Positions 15,835 through 25,020 of a stretch of 47,269 nt of DNA are shown piece by piece (the stretch's first letter is position 1; each line of letters begins with the position of its first letter). Origin of the DNA: a bacterium (GTDB lineage Bacteria > Patescibacteriota > Microgenomatia > UBA12405); contig JAKAFM010000007.1 of the NCBI GenBank assembly GCA_021817905.1, positions 1 to 47,269 on the forward strand. The letters run 5' to 3'. The translations under genes were made by a program, and so were the position numbers. Under the pieces are notes generated by a model. It ran no database searches and was not told the DNA's origin. It saw nothing but the letters and a program-made list of their open reading frames with translations.

Positions 15835-17418
15835 ATGAACCAATCCGAACAATGTCAGCAAATAGTAAATAACTACCTAGAATTAGGTGCTAATTTTCAA
15901 AAACCACCCGAAGCCAAGCTTGTTCTAATTTCCCAAACCATCGACCCCGCCAAACCCGTCAGTCCCCAGGATATCGTTATCTCCGCTACTATTCAATGCC
16001 GTTCCCCTGGTCGTGCCAGAATGATTCCCCGTGGATCCGAACAGCAACATCTTGCCCAAGACACCCTTGACCAAGGACATTTCACCACCCGAATGCATCT
16101 TTCCACTACCTTCCTCCTTGACTGTACTCGTAGTCTTGTCCACGAAGTCTTCCATTCCCAACCCTATCATAATTCTGAACAGCAAAGTCAACGCACCGTT
16201 CCCGCTACCATTGACCATGTTCTTATTCCCGACAATATAACTGCCACCCAAAAAGACTTCTTCCTTCATGCCATCGAAGACAATTTCACTACCTATACCC
16301 ACCTTAGCAAAATGCTCAAACCGGTTGCCGAAAAACTCTACCGCCTGCGAGTCGGACAAAGTCGATTTTCTGCCACCGAAAGAACTGGACAACTTCCAAA
16401 AGTAACCAATGAAATCGCCATTGAAGCAGCCCGTTATGCCTTACCTATTGGCCAAAGAACCACACTTTTCCACACAGTCAACCACATCACCCTTCTTCGG
16501 TTATTTCGAGAAAGTCAACAGGATTACGTTACTGATGAAGGTCGTCACCTCATCGGCCAAATGATCACCGAAGTTATCAAAAAGTACCCTAATTTTATTG
16601 ACGATCTCCGACTTCCCACGGGTCGCCAAAAAGTTGACTACCATCCCGCTGAAATTCATCATCAAAAAGAAAACTTTGATCAATCACTCGCCGGTCACTA
16701 TTCCAAATTAACCAGTATCACCCCTCACGCTTCCGAAATACTACACCACGCTGCCACGCAGGCCCGTGGTCAAGAGATATCCACCCTCGACCTGCTTAAT
16801 CCCGCTCTCAACCCTTACTTAACCGATCTTTACAATGACGGCATGCACGACCCAGTTACCAAAAGTTTACGTACAGTTACCCTCGGATTCAATTCTATCT
16901 ATTCTCATTCCGGTCATTCCCAAGAGCAGCGCCACCGGGGTGTTTCCAATACCCATCCACCTATTGCTGGTACTTATGACGGTCAGCCTGACTATCAAAT
17001 ACCCCTCATTATTCAAAACGACCCTCTAACGCTTGAATATTATCAAAACGCTATGACAACATTATATGCCAACGTTCAACACGCTCTCGAACTTGGTATT
17101 ACACCAGAAATTGCCTATTTATTATTACCCAACGCCACTTCTATCCGTGTCAGCGAACAAACCGATTTACTCGATTTTCTTAATCTCGATGTGCAACGAG
17201 TCTGCAATCTCGCCCAAAACGAAATCGCCAGAAGTACTATTGACAAAGCAATTCAAGTTCATCAGTATCTCCCCGAATCCAGACAACTATTTCAGGCTCC
17301 ATGTGTCATCCGTAAAAATGCCTCCCTTAGTCCCCGATGTCCCTATGGTACTCGATATTGCGGACAGCCCGTCTACAATTGGACCATTACCGAATTTCAA
17401 GAACGTCGCCTTTATTAG
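15835..17418 (+). CDS. FAD-dependent thymidylate synthase (ThyX)-like, double-length
   Basis: Two ThyX-like halves: HSQPYHNSEQQSQR...YALPIGQRTTLFHTVNHITLLRLF and SHSGHSQEQRHRGVS...YLLLPNATSIRVSEQTDLLDFLNL. Confidence 0.75.
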   Translation: MNQSEQCQQIVNNYLELGANFQKPPEAKLVLISQTIDPAKPVSPQDIVISATIQCRSPGRARMIPRGSEQQHLAQDTLDQGHFTTRMHLSTTFLLDCTRSLVHEVFHSQPYHNSEQQSQRTVPATIDHVLIPDNITATQKDFFLHAIEDNFTTYTHLSKMLKPVAEKLYRLRVGQSRFSATERTGQLPKVTNEIAIEAARYALPIGQRTTLFHTVNHITLLRLFRESQQDYVTDEGRHLIGQMITEVIKKYPNFIDDLRLPTGRQKVDYHPAEIHHQKENFDQSLAGHYSKLTSITPHASEILHHAATQARGQEISTLDLLNPALNPYLTDLYNDGMHDPVTKSLRTVTLGFNSIYSHSGHSQEQRHRGVSNTHPPIAGTYDGQPDYQIPLIIQNDPLTLEYYQNAMTTLYANVQHALELGITPEIAYLLLPNATSIRVSEQTDLLDFLNLDVQRVCNLAQNEIARSTIDKAIQVHQYLPESRQLFQAPCVIRKNASLSPRCPYGTRYCGQPVYNWTITEFQERRLY

Positions 17419-17423
17419 CCAAA

Positions 17424-17981
17424 TTATTTATAATTCTTCCACATCAAACTGGCAGTTGGCCCCATTTGGCCTTTATATTTACTTCCCAGTTTCTGACTTC
17501 CGTAAGGGAATTCCGCTCTCGTCTTAGTTTCCATAAACATCATTTGCGCAATTTTCATCTCTGCATATAGTCTTATGGGTAATCTTGATACATTTGCCAT
17601 TTCCAGTGTTGCTTGACCTTCAAATCCAGGGTCAAAAAATCCTGCCGTTGCATGGATTACCAACCCCAATCTTCCCAAACTACTTTTGCCATTGATTTGT
17701 CCTACCATTTGATCACTAAATGTAAAAATTTCCATCGACGATCCTAAAATAAATTCCCCAGGATGCAACACAAATCCCTTATCTCCAATAATGACCTCTC
17801 TGGATACATCCTGTTTTTCCCGAACATCTATCACTGCCGCTTCATAATTATCAAACACTAATACTCGATTCATCAACCGCATATCATAACTCGAAGGTTG
17901 AAGTAGATTTTCGTCAAAGGGACTAATCCCGATCTGTTTATCCTCCAGTGCTTTCTTGATATCTCGGTCAGAAAAAATCAT
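17424..17981 (-). CDS. dcd: dCTP deaminase
   Basis: LQPSSYDMRL; NGKSSLGRLGLVIHATAGFFDPGFEGQATLEMAN. Confidence 0.95.
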   Translation of the reverse strand: MIFSDRDIKKALEDKQIGISPFDENLLQPSSYDMRLMNRVLVFDNYEAAVIDVREKQDVSREVIIGDKGFVLHPGEFILGSSMEIFTFSDQMVGQINGKSSLGRLGLVIHATAGFFDPGFEGQATLEMANVSRLPIRLYAEMKIAQMMFMETKTRAEFPYGSQKLGSKYKGQMGPTASLMWKNYK

Positions 17982-18023
17982 TGTCCTAAGATATCACACC
18001 TAACTACTTAACTACCAGACCTG

Positions 18024-18776
18024 TTATTGCAATTCAAACACCACCGTCACTTGTTTAAGCATCACTGTTCCACCAGGAACTAACGGCACTCCTCCGCCCC
18101 CCATTCCTTTTTCCATTCCCATCCCATAGTTGACTGGATTTTGAATCGTCACTCCTTCAGTCACACTCAAAATCTTTCCCAACTTCAATCCTCCAGTACT
18201 TGCCATTTCTGTCGCCTTTGTTCTGGCATCTTTAATGGCATCATCAATTAGACTATTAGATACCTCCGACGAATCATTAACACTAAAATTCGGTCCATAA
18301 ACATTATTAGCTCCCGAGGCAGCCAACAGTGCCGCCAAATCAGAGACCTTGCTCACGTCACGTAGAGTAATATCCACTGAATTATTAACCGACCATTGCC
18401 CCGGACGCATCTTTTGTCGCCCGTTATCATAATATTGCTCCTGATTTTGGTAATAACTTAAATTTTGCGTTTTTATATCTTCATCCTTAATACCAAATTT
18501 CTTTAATGCTTCCAACAAAGCTTCTGTTTTTGCATTGACTTCTTTAATTGCTGCTTCCTTGTCATCCATCACCGCTCCAATCCCAGCGCTAAACGTTGCC
18601 AATTGACTGACTTGACTGGTTCTGGCTTCACCAACAACCGTTACCGTCCGTCCTGGAACCGTTTGGATACTTCCCCAATTCATCCGACTCCACGGCATAA
18701 TTCTTACCCCTACCAATAATACCAACCCCAAAACAGTCGACGCCACAATAACCAGCTTTACAGACAGTGATTTCAT
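18024..18776 (-). CDS. SIMPL-domain (DUF541) protein
   Basis: TVTVVGEARTSQVSQLATFSAGIGAVMDDKEAAIKEVNAK...LIDDAIKDARTKATEMASTGGLKLGKILSV. Confidence 0.85.
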   Translation of the reverse strand: MKSLSVKLVIVASTVLGLVLLVGVRIMPWSRMNWGSIQTVPGRTVTVVGEARTSQVSQLATFSAGIGAVMDDKEAAIKEVNAKTEALLEALKKFGIKDEDIKTQNLSYYQNQEQYYDNGRQKMRPGQWSVNNSVDITLRDVSKVSDLAALLAASGANNVYGPNFSVNDSSEVSNSLIDDAIKDARTKATEMASTGGLKLGKILSVTEGVTIQNPVNYGMGMEKGMGGGGVPLVPGGTVMLKQVTVVFELQ

Positions 18777-18811
18777 CTACTTAATGCTACCACAAATACC
18801 CCACCACTTGT

Positions 18812-19099
18812 TTAAATATTTTCTCCATCTGGATAGATGCGAGAACTAAAAGCCGACACCAACCGCATGCTCCTTAACTCAGGTCCAACCGCAGAATATC
18901 TGCAATCAACCCCATCCCGTAATCCATCACCCACAACTACCACACACCTTTGCCCCAACCATTTACAATAATTTTTACCATCATCAGTCCTTCGGACAGT
19001 TACAACCTCCTGCGTTCCATCTCCGCGTTTCACCATCTCGCAAATATAGCTCATCGAGCGATATTCTATACCAAAAATACTAACCAGACAATCAGTCAA
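18812..19099 (-). CDS. hypothetical protein
   Basis: ORF track; overlaps upstream small ORF by 8 nt. Confidence 0.45.
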   Translation of the reverse strand: MTDCLVSIFGIEYRSMSYICEMVKRGDGTQEVVTVRRTDDGKNYCKWLGQRCVVVVGDGLRDGVDCRYSAVGPELRSMRLVSAFSSRIYPDGENI

Positions 19100-19244
19100 T
19101 CCTGATTATCTGGTTTCCATAAACCACTCTTGTTTTTTCTCTCCGATCATTACTCTTATGGCGTTTAATCGCATATCGATAATCTTGATCATACCCCTCA
19201 TTTCCATCATCATAATCATGATAATAATGCTTTTGCTTGGCCAT
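19092..19244 (-). CDS. small hypothetical protein (50 aa) absent from the ORF track
   Basis: GAGGAGTACGAT-ATG; MAKQKHYYHDYDDGNEGYDQDYRYAIKRHKSNDRREKTRVVYGNQIIRID. Confidence 0.5.
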   Translation of the reverse strand: MAKQKHYYHDYDDGNEGYDQDYRYAIKRHKSNDRREKTRVVYGNQIIRID

Positions 19245-19323
19245 ATCGTACTCCTCTACATTAAACTTTTAACGATTATCAATTAAGACTAAATCCCTCA
19301 TCTGAAAAGAAACTGAGAACGCC

Positions 19324-20340
19324 TCAACTACTCCAATCAATTTTTACTTTACACTGCGAACAAATGGTCTCATTAGATTTAACTTCTGCACCACACAAGG
19401 GACAAAAATACTTACCATTCTCTTTTTTAGTCGGCGTCACATAAACCTCATTTCCCACCATTCTCATTCTATAGCTTTCAATCCCGCTAACGCCTCCAAC
19501 TCCATGATTACCCGCTGCCCGAACCGGAAATCCTTCCCGTCTTAAAACTTGGTAAAACACTTTCTGGTTCCCCTTAGATTCTTCCCGAGCAATTTTGACC
19601 GCTCGTAAAGCTTCTCTCTCGTGTCCAACCATTGCTTTGTTTTCTAAAAATTTCCAAACGTCTTCCATTTCCGGCATCAATTCCCGACATTTTTCCAACC
19701 ATTTTTTTTCTTCCAACCTAAATCCAATCGGCTGACATCGCAGCGATTCTATATCAGTTACACCTTCCATACTTTTACCACCTTGTTGTAATAACAGCTT
19801 TCCCAAACTCAAACATTGCTCTTGACTCCACTGAATTACTAAAGCTTCAGCATCCATATCATAGTCATCACCAATTTTATTTCCACGAACAATGTTAAGC
19901 CTCCCTTCAGGATAATAGGCATCTTTGGCACTTATCCAAAAAAGTAAATCATAGCCCTTATCAACCAAGGCATATTCGTTACGAGTTGCTTCGTATTCAG
20001 CCTCAGCATGGGGATCATAATTAGGATTTATTTCCACATCTGCCACCCCATTTTTTGACTTCATTTTATACGAAGTCGTCCGTGCCAAATCATCGCCAAT
20101 ATTCCAGTTTTCAATCACTGCCTTAGCAATTTCTTCATCAGTCATTGAATTCAAATTAACGATCTTTTTGTCGGGGCTTGTTGCTCTTTTTCGTACCACT
20201 ACCGATTCAGCTCTTGGCGCTGGCAATTGCAATGGGTTATAAACCGGTTCTGAAATCGACATCGCCGTCCGCATCACTACCAACACCACCGGGTTAACGC
20301 TAACTTTTTGCTGACTAATATCAATTTCGATTCTATTCAT
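19324..20340 (-). CDS. hypothetical protein with C-terminal zinc ribbon
   Basis: CPLCGAEVKSNETICSQCK; start MNRIEIDI at 20340 within the 20355 ORF. Confidence 0.65.
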   Translation of the reverse strand: MNRIEIDISQQKVSVNPVVLVVMRTAMSISEPVYNPLQLPAPRAESVVVRKRATSPDKKIVNLNSMTDEEIAKAVIENWNIGDDLARTTSYKMKSKNGVADVEINPNYDPHAEAEYEATRNEYALVDKGYDLLFWISAKDAYYPEGRLNIVRGNKIGDDYDMDAEALVIQWSQEQCLSLGKLLLQQGGKSMEGVTDIESLRCQPIGFRLEEKKWLEKCRELMPEMEDVWKFLENKAMVGHEREALRAVKIAREESKGNQKVFYQVLRREGFPVRAAGNHGVGGVSGIESYRMRMVGNEVYVTPTKKENGKYFCPLCGAEVKSNETICSQCKVKIDWSS

Positions 20341-20423
20341 ACTCGTTGCTCGCAAGATTTTTGGCTCGGACTATCACCGTAGCGGCACTGTCAGGGAATT
20401 CCACCCTTGTTCTGATTAATTAC
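20341..20423 (-). promoter_or_regulatory. Cobalamin-riboswitch-like RNA element (compact or partial)
   Basis: Minus strand GGGTGGAATTCCCTGACAGTGCCGCTACGGTGATAGTCCGAGCCA resembles the B12-element core GGTGnAAnTCC...RCnGnCCCGCnACnGTnA...CCGAnnGCCAC; core 20362-20406. Confidence 0.45.
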
Positions 20424-20900
20424 TTACTTTATGCTTCTCCCCAACATAAATAAATAATCAGACAGTCGATTAATAAAAATTAAAACAGTTTTCTCAACCG
20501 GTTGAGTTTTAGCAAGTGTCACCAAACTCCTCTCCGTCCTCCGACACACAGTTCGTGACCAATTAAGCCACACATTCAAACCACTTCCTGGCAACAAAAA
20601 ATTATGTAATTTTTCCATTTCACTTTCCATTTTCTCTATATCTTGCTCAAGAAATTTTATAGATTCACTCAAATCAATTTTTTTATTATATCCAGCCAAA
20701 TACCCCGACAAATAATACAGTTCTTTATTAGTTTTTTCGGTTATTTTTTTTATACCACTTACCTCCTCTCCAACAATTCCCACCGCCGCCATCAACTCAT
20801 CCAAGTCGCCAATTGCTTCGAGTAGTGGACCATCTTTGTCCACTACTCGTCCCATCCATCGGCTCTTGCCATCATCACCCCTTTTGGTTGTCACTGACAT
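20424..20900 (-). CDS. PduO-type ATP:cob(I)alamin adenosyltransferase
   Basis: MSVTTKRGDDGKSRWMGRVVDKDG..EAIGDLDELMAAVG...LPGSG...CRRTERSLV...NRLSDYLFMLGR. Confidence 0.85.
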   Translation of the reverse strand: MSVTTKRGDDGKSRWMGRVVDKDGPLLEAIGDLDELMAAVGIVGEEVSGIKKITEKTNKELYYLSGYLAGYNKKIDLSESIKFLEQDIEKMESEMEKLHNFLLPGSGLNVWLNWSRTVCRRTERSLVTLAKTQPVEKTVLIFINRLSDYLFMLGRSIK

Positions 20901-20901
20901 A

Positions 20902-23370
20902 TTAGCTACATTTACTATAACCACAAAATTGATTGCTACATTTAAAGCAGCCCTCCTCGGCATACAAAGGACTGCCGCAATCGGGGCAAGCACTAAATTT
21001 GCTCTCCGACACTGCCTGCTGAACATGCAATTCGTTCAACACTAACTGTTGCTGGTTACTCCCTTCAATCGGCACCGGCATCGTCAACCCCTCTTTTTCC
21101 TCCCGAAATAAATGCAATTGCTCTCCTCGGGAAATCTCTAAAAGCGATTTTCCAACTGCATCAAACATACTCAAAATCGTTCCCATCCCCATTCCCACTT
21201 TTGTCCCACAGTTAATCCCCACTAACTCATCCGCAATTTCATCAAGACTGGCACCATATTTCAAAGCCAGCGACGACAATCGGCCGGTTACCTCTGAGGC
21301 CCCCGCCATATATCCCCCACTTTTACCTAAATTAACAAACACTTCTACTGGTCCATCTCCGGCCTCAAAAAACACTGAAGTATAAACCTTTCCAACGTCA
21401 CAAACTTTACGCAATCGAACACCGCGTGCCGCCTCTGGTGTCGCTTTCTTTTTAGTCGGCACTAACGCTGCTACTTCAATTTTAGACTTTACCGGTTGTA
21501 TTATTTCTTTCTCTCGCGAACCGGATCGGTAAATGGTAATCCCCTTAGTTCCCAACGAATATGCCAACAAGTAAGCTTTGCGCACTTCCTCCACACTCGC
21601 CTCTTTCGGGAAATTAATTGTTTTTGAAACCGCATTATCCGTATGTTCTTGAAAAGCTGCTTGAATCTTCACGTGCCATACCGGCTCAATTTCCAAAGCC
21701 GTTCTAAACACATTTTTAATATCATCCGGAATTTCATCGATCCCATCCAACTTACCACCATTCTTTACAATTTTTGCCAACAACTGATCATTATAGAGGT
21801 CTCTCTTTTTTAGAACATCAACAAAAATCGGGTTAACAATATAAAGCGTTTTTCCCTCCACGGTATTCTTTTGATACCCCAAACTAAACATTGGCTCAAT
21901 CCCCGAGGAAGCGTCAGCAATCATACTAATCGTTCCCGTCGGTGCAATAGTCGTCAACGCCATATTACGCGGTCGATAATCGCTTCCCGCAAAAACACTA
22001 TCGTTCCATACCGGAAAAACCCCTCGACTTTTCGCTAGTTCCACCGATGCCTCCCGAGCTGCTTGGTCAATAAAACTCATTACTTGTTTCGACCATTTCA
22101 CTCCTTCCTCCGAATCGTAACGAACCCCTAATTTGAAAAGAAGATCAGCAAAGCCCATTACTCCCAATCCAATCCTTCTAAAATTACTCACCGTTACTCG
22201 AATTTGCGGCACCGGAAACTCATTAATTTCCACCACGTTATCCAAAAAATGTATTGCTAACTGGGTCACTCGCTTAAGCTCCGCCCAATCAACATCTCCT
22301 TCTTTAAAAAACCTCGCCACATTAATACTTCCCAAATTACAAGCATCATAAGGCAATAATGGTTGTTCACCGCAGGGATTAGTTGCCTCAATTCTCCCTA
22401 GTTTAGGTACCGGGTTAGATCGACTCTCGTTCATCCGATCAATAAACACCAATCCCGGATCACCATATTGCCATGCCAATCTCGTTACTAAGTTAAAAAC
22501 CTTGTATGCGTTTAACTTCATCGTCACCTGGCCATTGCGGGGGTTAATCAAAGCATAACCCTCACCCTCGTTTTTAGCTTCGGCCCAATCATAAAGCTTT
22601 TTCACCCCCGCTTCCACATCGCGCAGACGGGCGTCAACATCACGGCTCGTTTGCGCTATTCGAATAGCTTCCACAATTTCTTCCGGAATTGAATCATCAG
22701 CCGCATACTGTTTGTCTGGAGCAATCCGTTCCATAAAAGCATTTGTTACTGCCAATGAAATATTAAAATTGGTCAAGCAAAACTCATCCAGCTTTACCAC
22801 CGCAAATCGTAATACGTCTGGATGGTCAACCGACAACATCCCCATATTTGCCCCTCGTCTCACCCCGCCCTGTTTAATTTGGGTTGTTACATCGTTATAA
22901 GCCTGCATAAATGATACCGGCCCCACCGTCGTTCCCCCACTGGAAGCAATATAATCACCACTCGGTCGCAATCGGGTAAACGAAAACCCAGTGCCCCCAC
23001 CACTTTTATGAACCTTGGCCATATCACTCATAGTCTGCAAAATTGAATCCATTGAATCTTCTATTGGCAACACGAAACAGGCCGACAATTGCTGATGCTG
23101 TTTACCAGCATTCACCAAACAAGGTGTGTTGGGAAAAAATTTCTGCTCTGCCATCATGTCATAAAATTGAATCGACGTTTCATCGACCTTTATATCGTTG
23201 GCCCCAAATCGCGACTCCCCTCCAGCCACAGCCTTCGCCACCCGCCAAAAAATATCTTTGGCATCCTCAGTTGGTTTTCCTGATTCGTCTTTCATCGCAT
23301 ACCGCGTTTCCGCGATGTAACGCGCATTTTCTGATAACTGGGGTTCTTGGAGATTTTTTTTATCGATCAT
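20902..23370 (-). CDS. nrdJ: vitamin B12-dependent (class II) ribonucleoside-diphosphate reductase
   Basis: NPCGEQPLLPYDACNLGSINVARF; APTGTISMIADASSGIEPMF; C-terminal CPDCG zinc ribbon. Confidence 0.95.
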   Translation of the reverse strand: MIDKKNLQEPQLSENARYIAETRYAMKDESGKPTEDAKDIFWRVAKAVAGGESRFGANDIKVDETSIQFYDMMAEQKFFPNTPCLVNAGKQHQQLSACFVLPIEDSMDSILQTMSDMAKVHKSGGGTGFSFTRLRPSGDYIASSGGTTVGPVSFMQAYNDVTTQIKQGGVRRGANMGMLSVDHPDVLRFAVVKLDEFCLTNFNISLAVTNAFMERIAPDKQYAADDSIPEEIVEAIRIAQTSRDVDARLRDVEAGVKKLYDWAEAKNEGEGYALINPRNGQVTMKLNAYKVFNLVTRLAWQYGDPGLVFIDRMNESRSNPVPKLGRIEATNPCGEQPLLPYDACNLGSINVARFFKEGDVDWAELKRVTQLAIHFLDNVVEINEFPVPQIRVTVSNFRRIGLGVMGFADLLFKLGVRYDSEEGVKWSKQVMSFIDQAAREASVELAKSRGVFPVWNDSVFAGSDYRPRNMALTTIAPTGTISMIADASSGIEPMFSLGYQKNTVEGKTLYIVNPIFVDVLKKRDLYNDQLLAKIVKNGGKLDGIDEIPDDIKNVFRTALEIEPVWHVKIQAAFQEHTDNAVSKTINFPKEASVEEVRKAYLLAYSLGTKGITIYRSGSREKEIIQPVKSKIEVAALVPTKKKATPEAARGVRLRKVCDVGKVYTSVFFEAGDGPVEVFVNLGKSGGYMAGASEVTGRLSSLALKYGASLDEIADELVGINCGTKVGMGMGTILSMFDAVGKSLLEISRGEQLHLFREEKEGLTMPVPIEGSNQQQLVLNELHVQQAVSESKFSACPDCGSPLYAEEGCFKCSNQFCGYSKCS

Positions 23371-23819
23371 GTATGTTCCGCTTTAAAACTTTTAACTATT
23401 TTTTCAAATTCCTCAATTTTAGTAATATCCATATAAACAGTCGCAAATCGGATATAAGCCACAGGGTCGACTTCTTTAAGCCTTTCCATCACCATCTTCC
23501 CAATTTCCTTTGACGGAATTTCTACACTATTCCAATTAAGTAATTTCATTTCGATCGTGTCAACCAACTTCGACCGCTCATCATTTGTCAATCTCCATGC
23601 CGCCTTCTCAAAACATCGCTCCAACTTTTCTCGTTCGTAATCTTCCACCCGGCCGTCTTTCTTGAGAACTTTTAACTCAATATTTCCCACCCGTTCATAG
23701 GTCGTAAACCGTTTACTACATTTAATGCACTCCCGCCTCCGTCGGGTCACCTTCCCATCCTCCGCATCGCGGCTCTCCAAAACATTTGATTCATCAAAAG
23801 CACAATATGGACATTTCAT
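23367..23819 (-). CDS. nrdR: transcriptional repressor NrdR
   Basis: MKCPYCAFDESNVLESRDAEDGKVTRRRRECIKCSKRFTTYERV. Confidence 0.97.
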   Translation of the reverse strand: MKCPYCAFDESNVLESRDAEDGKVTRRRRECIKCSKRFTTYERVGNIELKVLKKDGRVEDYEREKLERCFEKAAWRLTNDERSKLVDTIEMKLLNWNSVEIPSKEIGKMVMERLKEVDPVAYIRFATVYMDITKIEEFEKIVKSFKAEHT

Positions 23820-23991
23820 AGTCACCACTATTCGTAGTGGATAGCTTCCATCATACCTACTACCAGGAGTGTTAGTCAACTAGAAACTACTATCACATAA
23901 CCCGTCAAAAAGCGGTCAAATAGCCAGCAAATAAATGAGTATAATTTTTACTCATAATCAAGGTAGAGCATACTTTATGCTATAAATAGAC

Positions 23992-24690
23992 ATGGGATTC
24001 GACTCAAAACCGGAGCTAACATGGGACATAATGGCCAATAATCTCACCAAAAAACAAACCTTAACTACAATTAAAAATCCATGGGAACAAGCTCTTACTG
24101 GTATCGCCGGTGACCAAAACAAACAAAAAGAACTCCATGATCTCTATGCCCCATACTTGGCCGTCATGACTGAATATCATCACCTCAATCCTGATTGGAA
24201 ATTTTGGGATAATAACCCAAATATTGGATGGAAATTCCACCTAGATGTACCTCCTGAAAACGTTATAGCAGTCTCTGAATTTCTTAAAACCTACAATGGA
24301 AAAGGTTTTAGACATAAATACTTAAACGGTAGTGCTGTCGAACAAGGTAAAGTCTTTACTGTCTACACCGGTTCAAAAAATGACACTGAAAAAGCAGTTA
24401 AAGAAATTTACGATCACACCCAGCACCTCATCCAAAACCCTCGGGTTAACCCTTCAGAAATCAATGGCGAAACAGAATTCGCCCCCAACATTTATGGACG
24501 ATTCGTTGGCGCCAAAAAAGACGGCTTTCAAGAATACGGACACAATGGCATCTCGTTTCTACAGGGAGATTCAGGGCAAATATTACGTGGCCTTAAAACG
24601 CCAGATCAATGCGTCCAAAATGCAAAAGATGCAGCCCAAAAAATATACGGCGACTACTTTGGCGGTAACATTACTCCCTATCAACCCTGA
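23992..24690 (+). CDS. hypothetical protein
   Basis: ORF track; TATAAA box 23981-23986. Confidence 0.55.
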   Translation: MGFDSKPELTWDIMANNLTKKQTLTTIKNPWEQALTGIAGDQNKQKELHDLYAPYLAVMTEYHHLNPDWKFWDNNPNIGWKFHLDVPPENVIAVSEFLKTYNGKGFRHKYLNGSAVEQGKVFTVYTGSKNDTEKAVKEIYDHTQHLIQNPRVNPSEINGETEFAPNIYGRFVGAKKDGFQEYGHNGISFLQGDSGQILRGLKTPDQCVQNAKDAAQKIYGDYFGGNITPYQP

Positions 24691-24717
24691 TCTTCCTCTT
24701 CCTGCTATAATACCCTC

Positions 24718-25020
24718 ATGGCAAAGCTGATTCAATTCCTGAAGGAAGTTCGGGAAGAATTTAAGAACATTACTTGGCCCAAACGCGAGGCTTTAATTCA
24801 ACTCGTGGTTGTGGTAATATCAATCTCAATCGTTATCTCCCTTATTTTGGGTGGATTCGATTATATTTTTACTAATTCTTTTTCTTACATTAGTAGTATT
24901 AAAACTACCAATACGACAACCAAACCAGAAGCCTTCCCCACCTTCGGCCTTCCCGCCTCCCCCTCGGCTACCCCTAAAACAACCACTAAACCAACTATTA
25001 TTAAAAATGTAAAGAAATAA
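24718..25020 (+). CDS. secE: preprotein translocase subunit SecE with C-terminal tail
   Basis: FLKEVREEFKNITWPKREALIQ plus TM, directly upstream of nusG. Confidence 0.93.
   Translation: MAKLIQFLKEVREEFKNITWPKREALIQLVVVVISISIVISLILGGFDYIFTNSFSYISSIKTTNTTTKPEAFPTFGLPASPSATPKTTTKPTIIKNVKK

Noticed and set aside
20341-20423. FMN riboswitch or T-box (GGGTGGAATTCCC, GGTGATAGTCCG)
   Set aside because: Shares short strings with the FMN 5' half but lacks the ACCGGCGGT / GCCCGCGAGC helices; CCGCTACGGTGAT and the B12 gene context fit cobalamin elements better.
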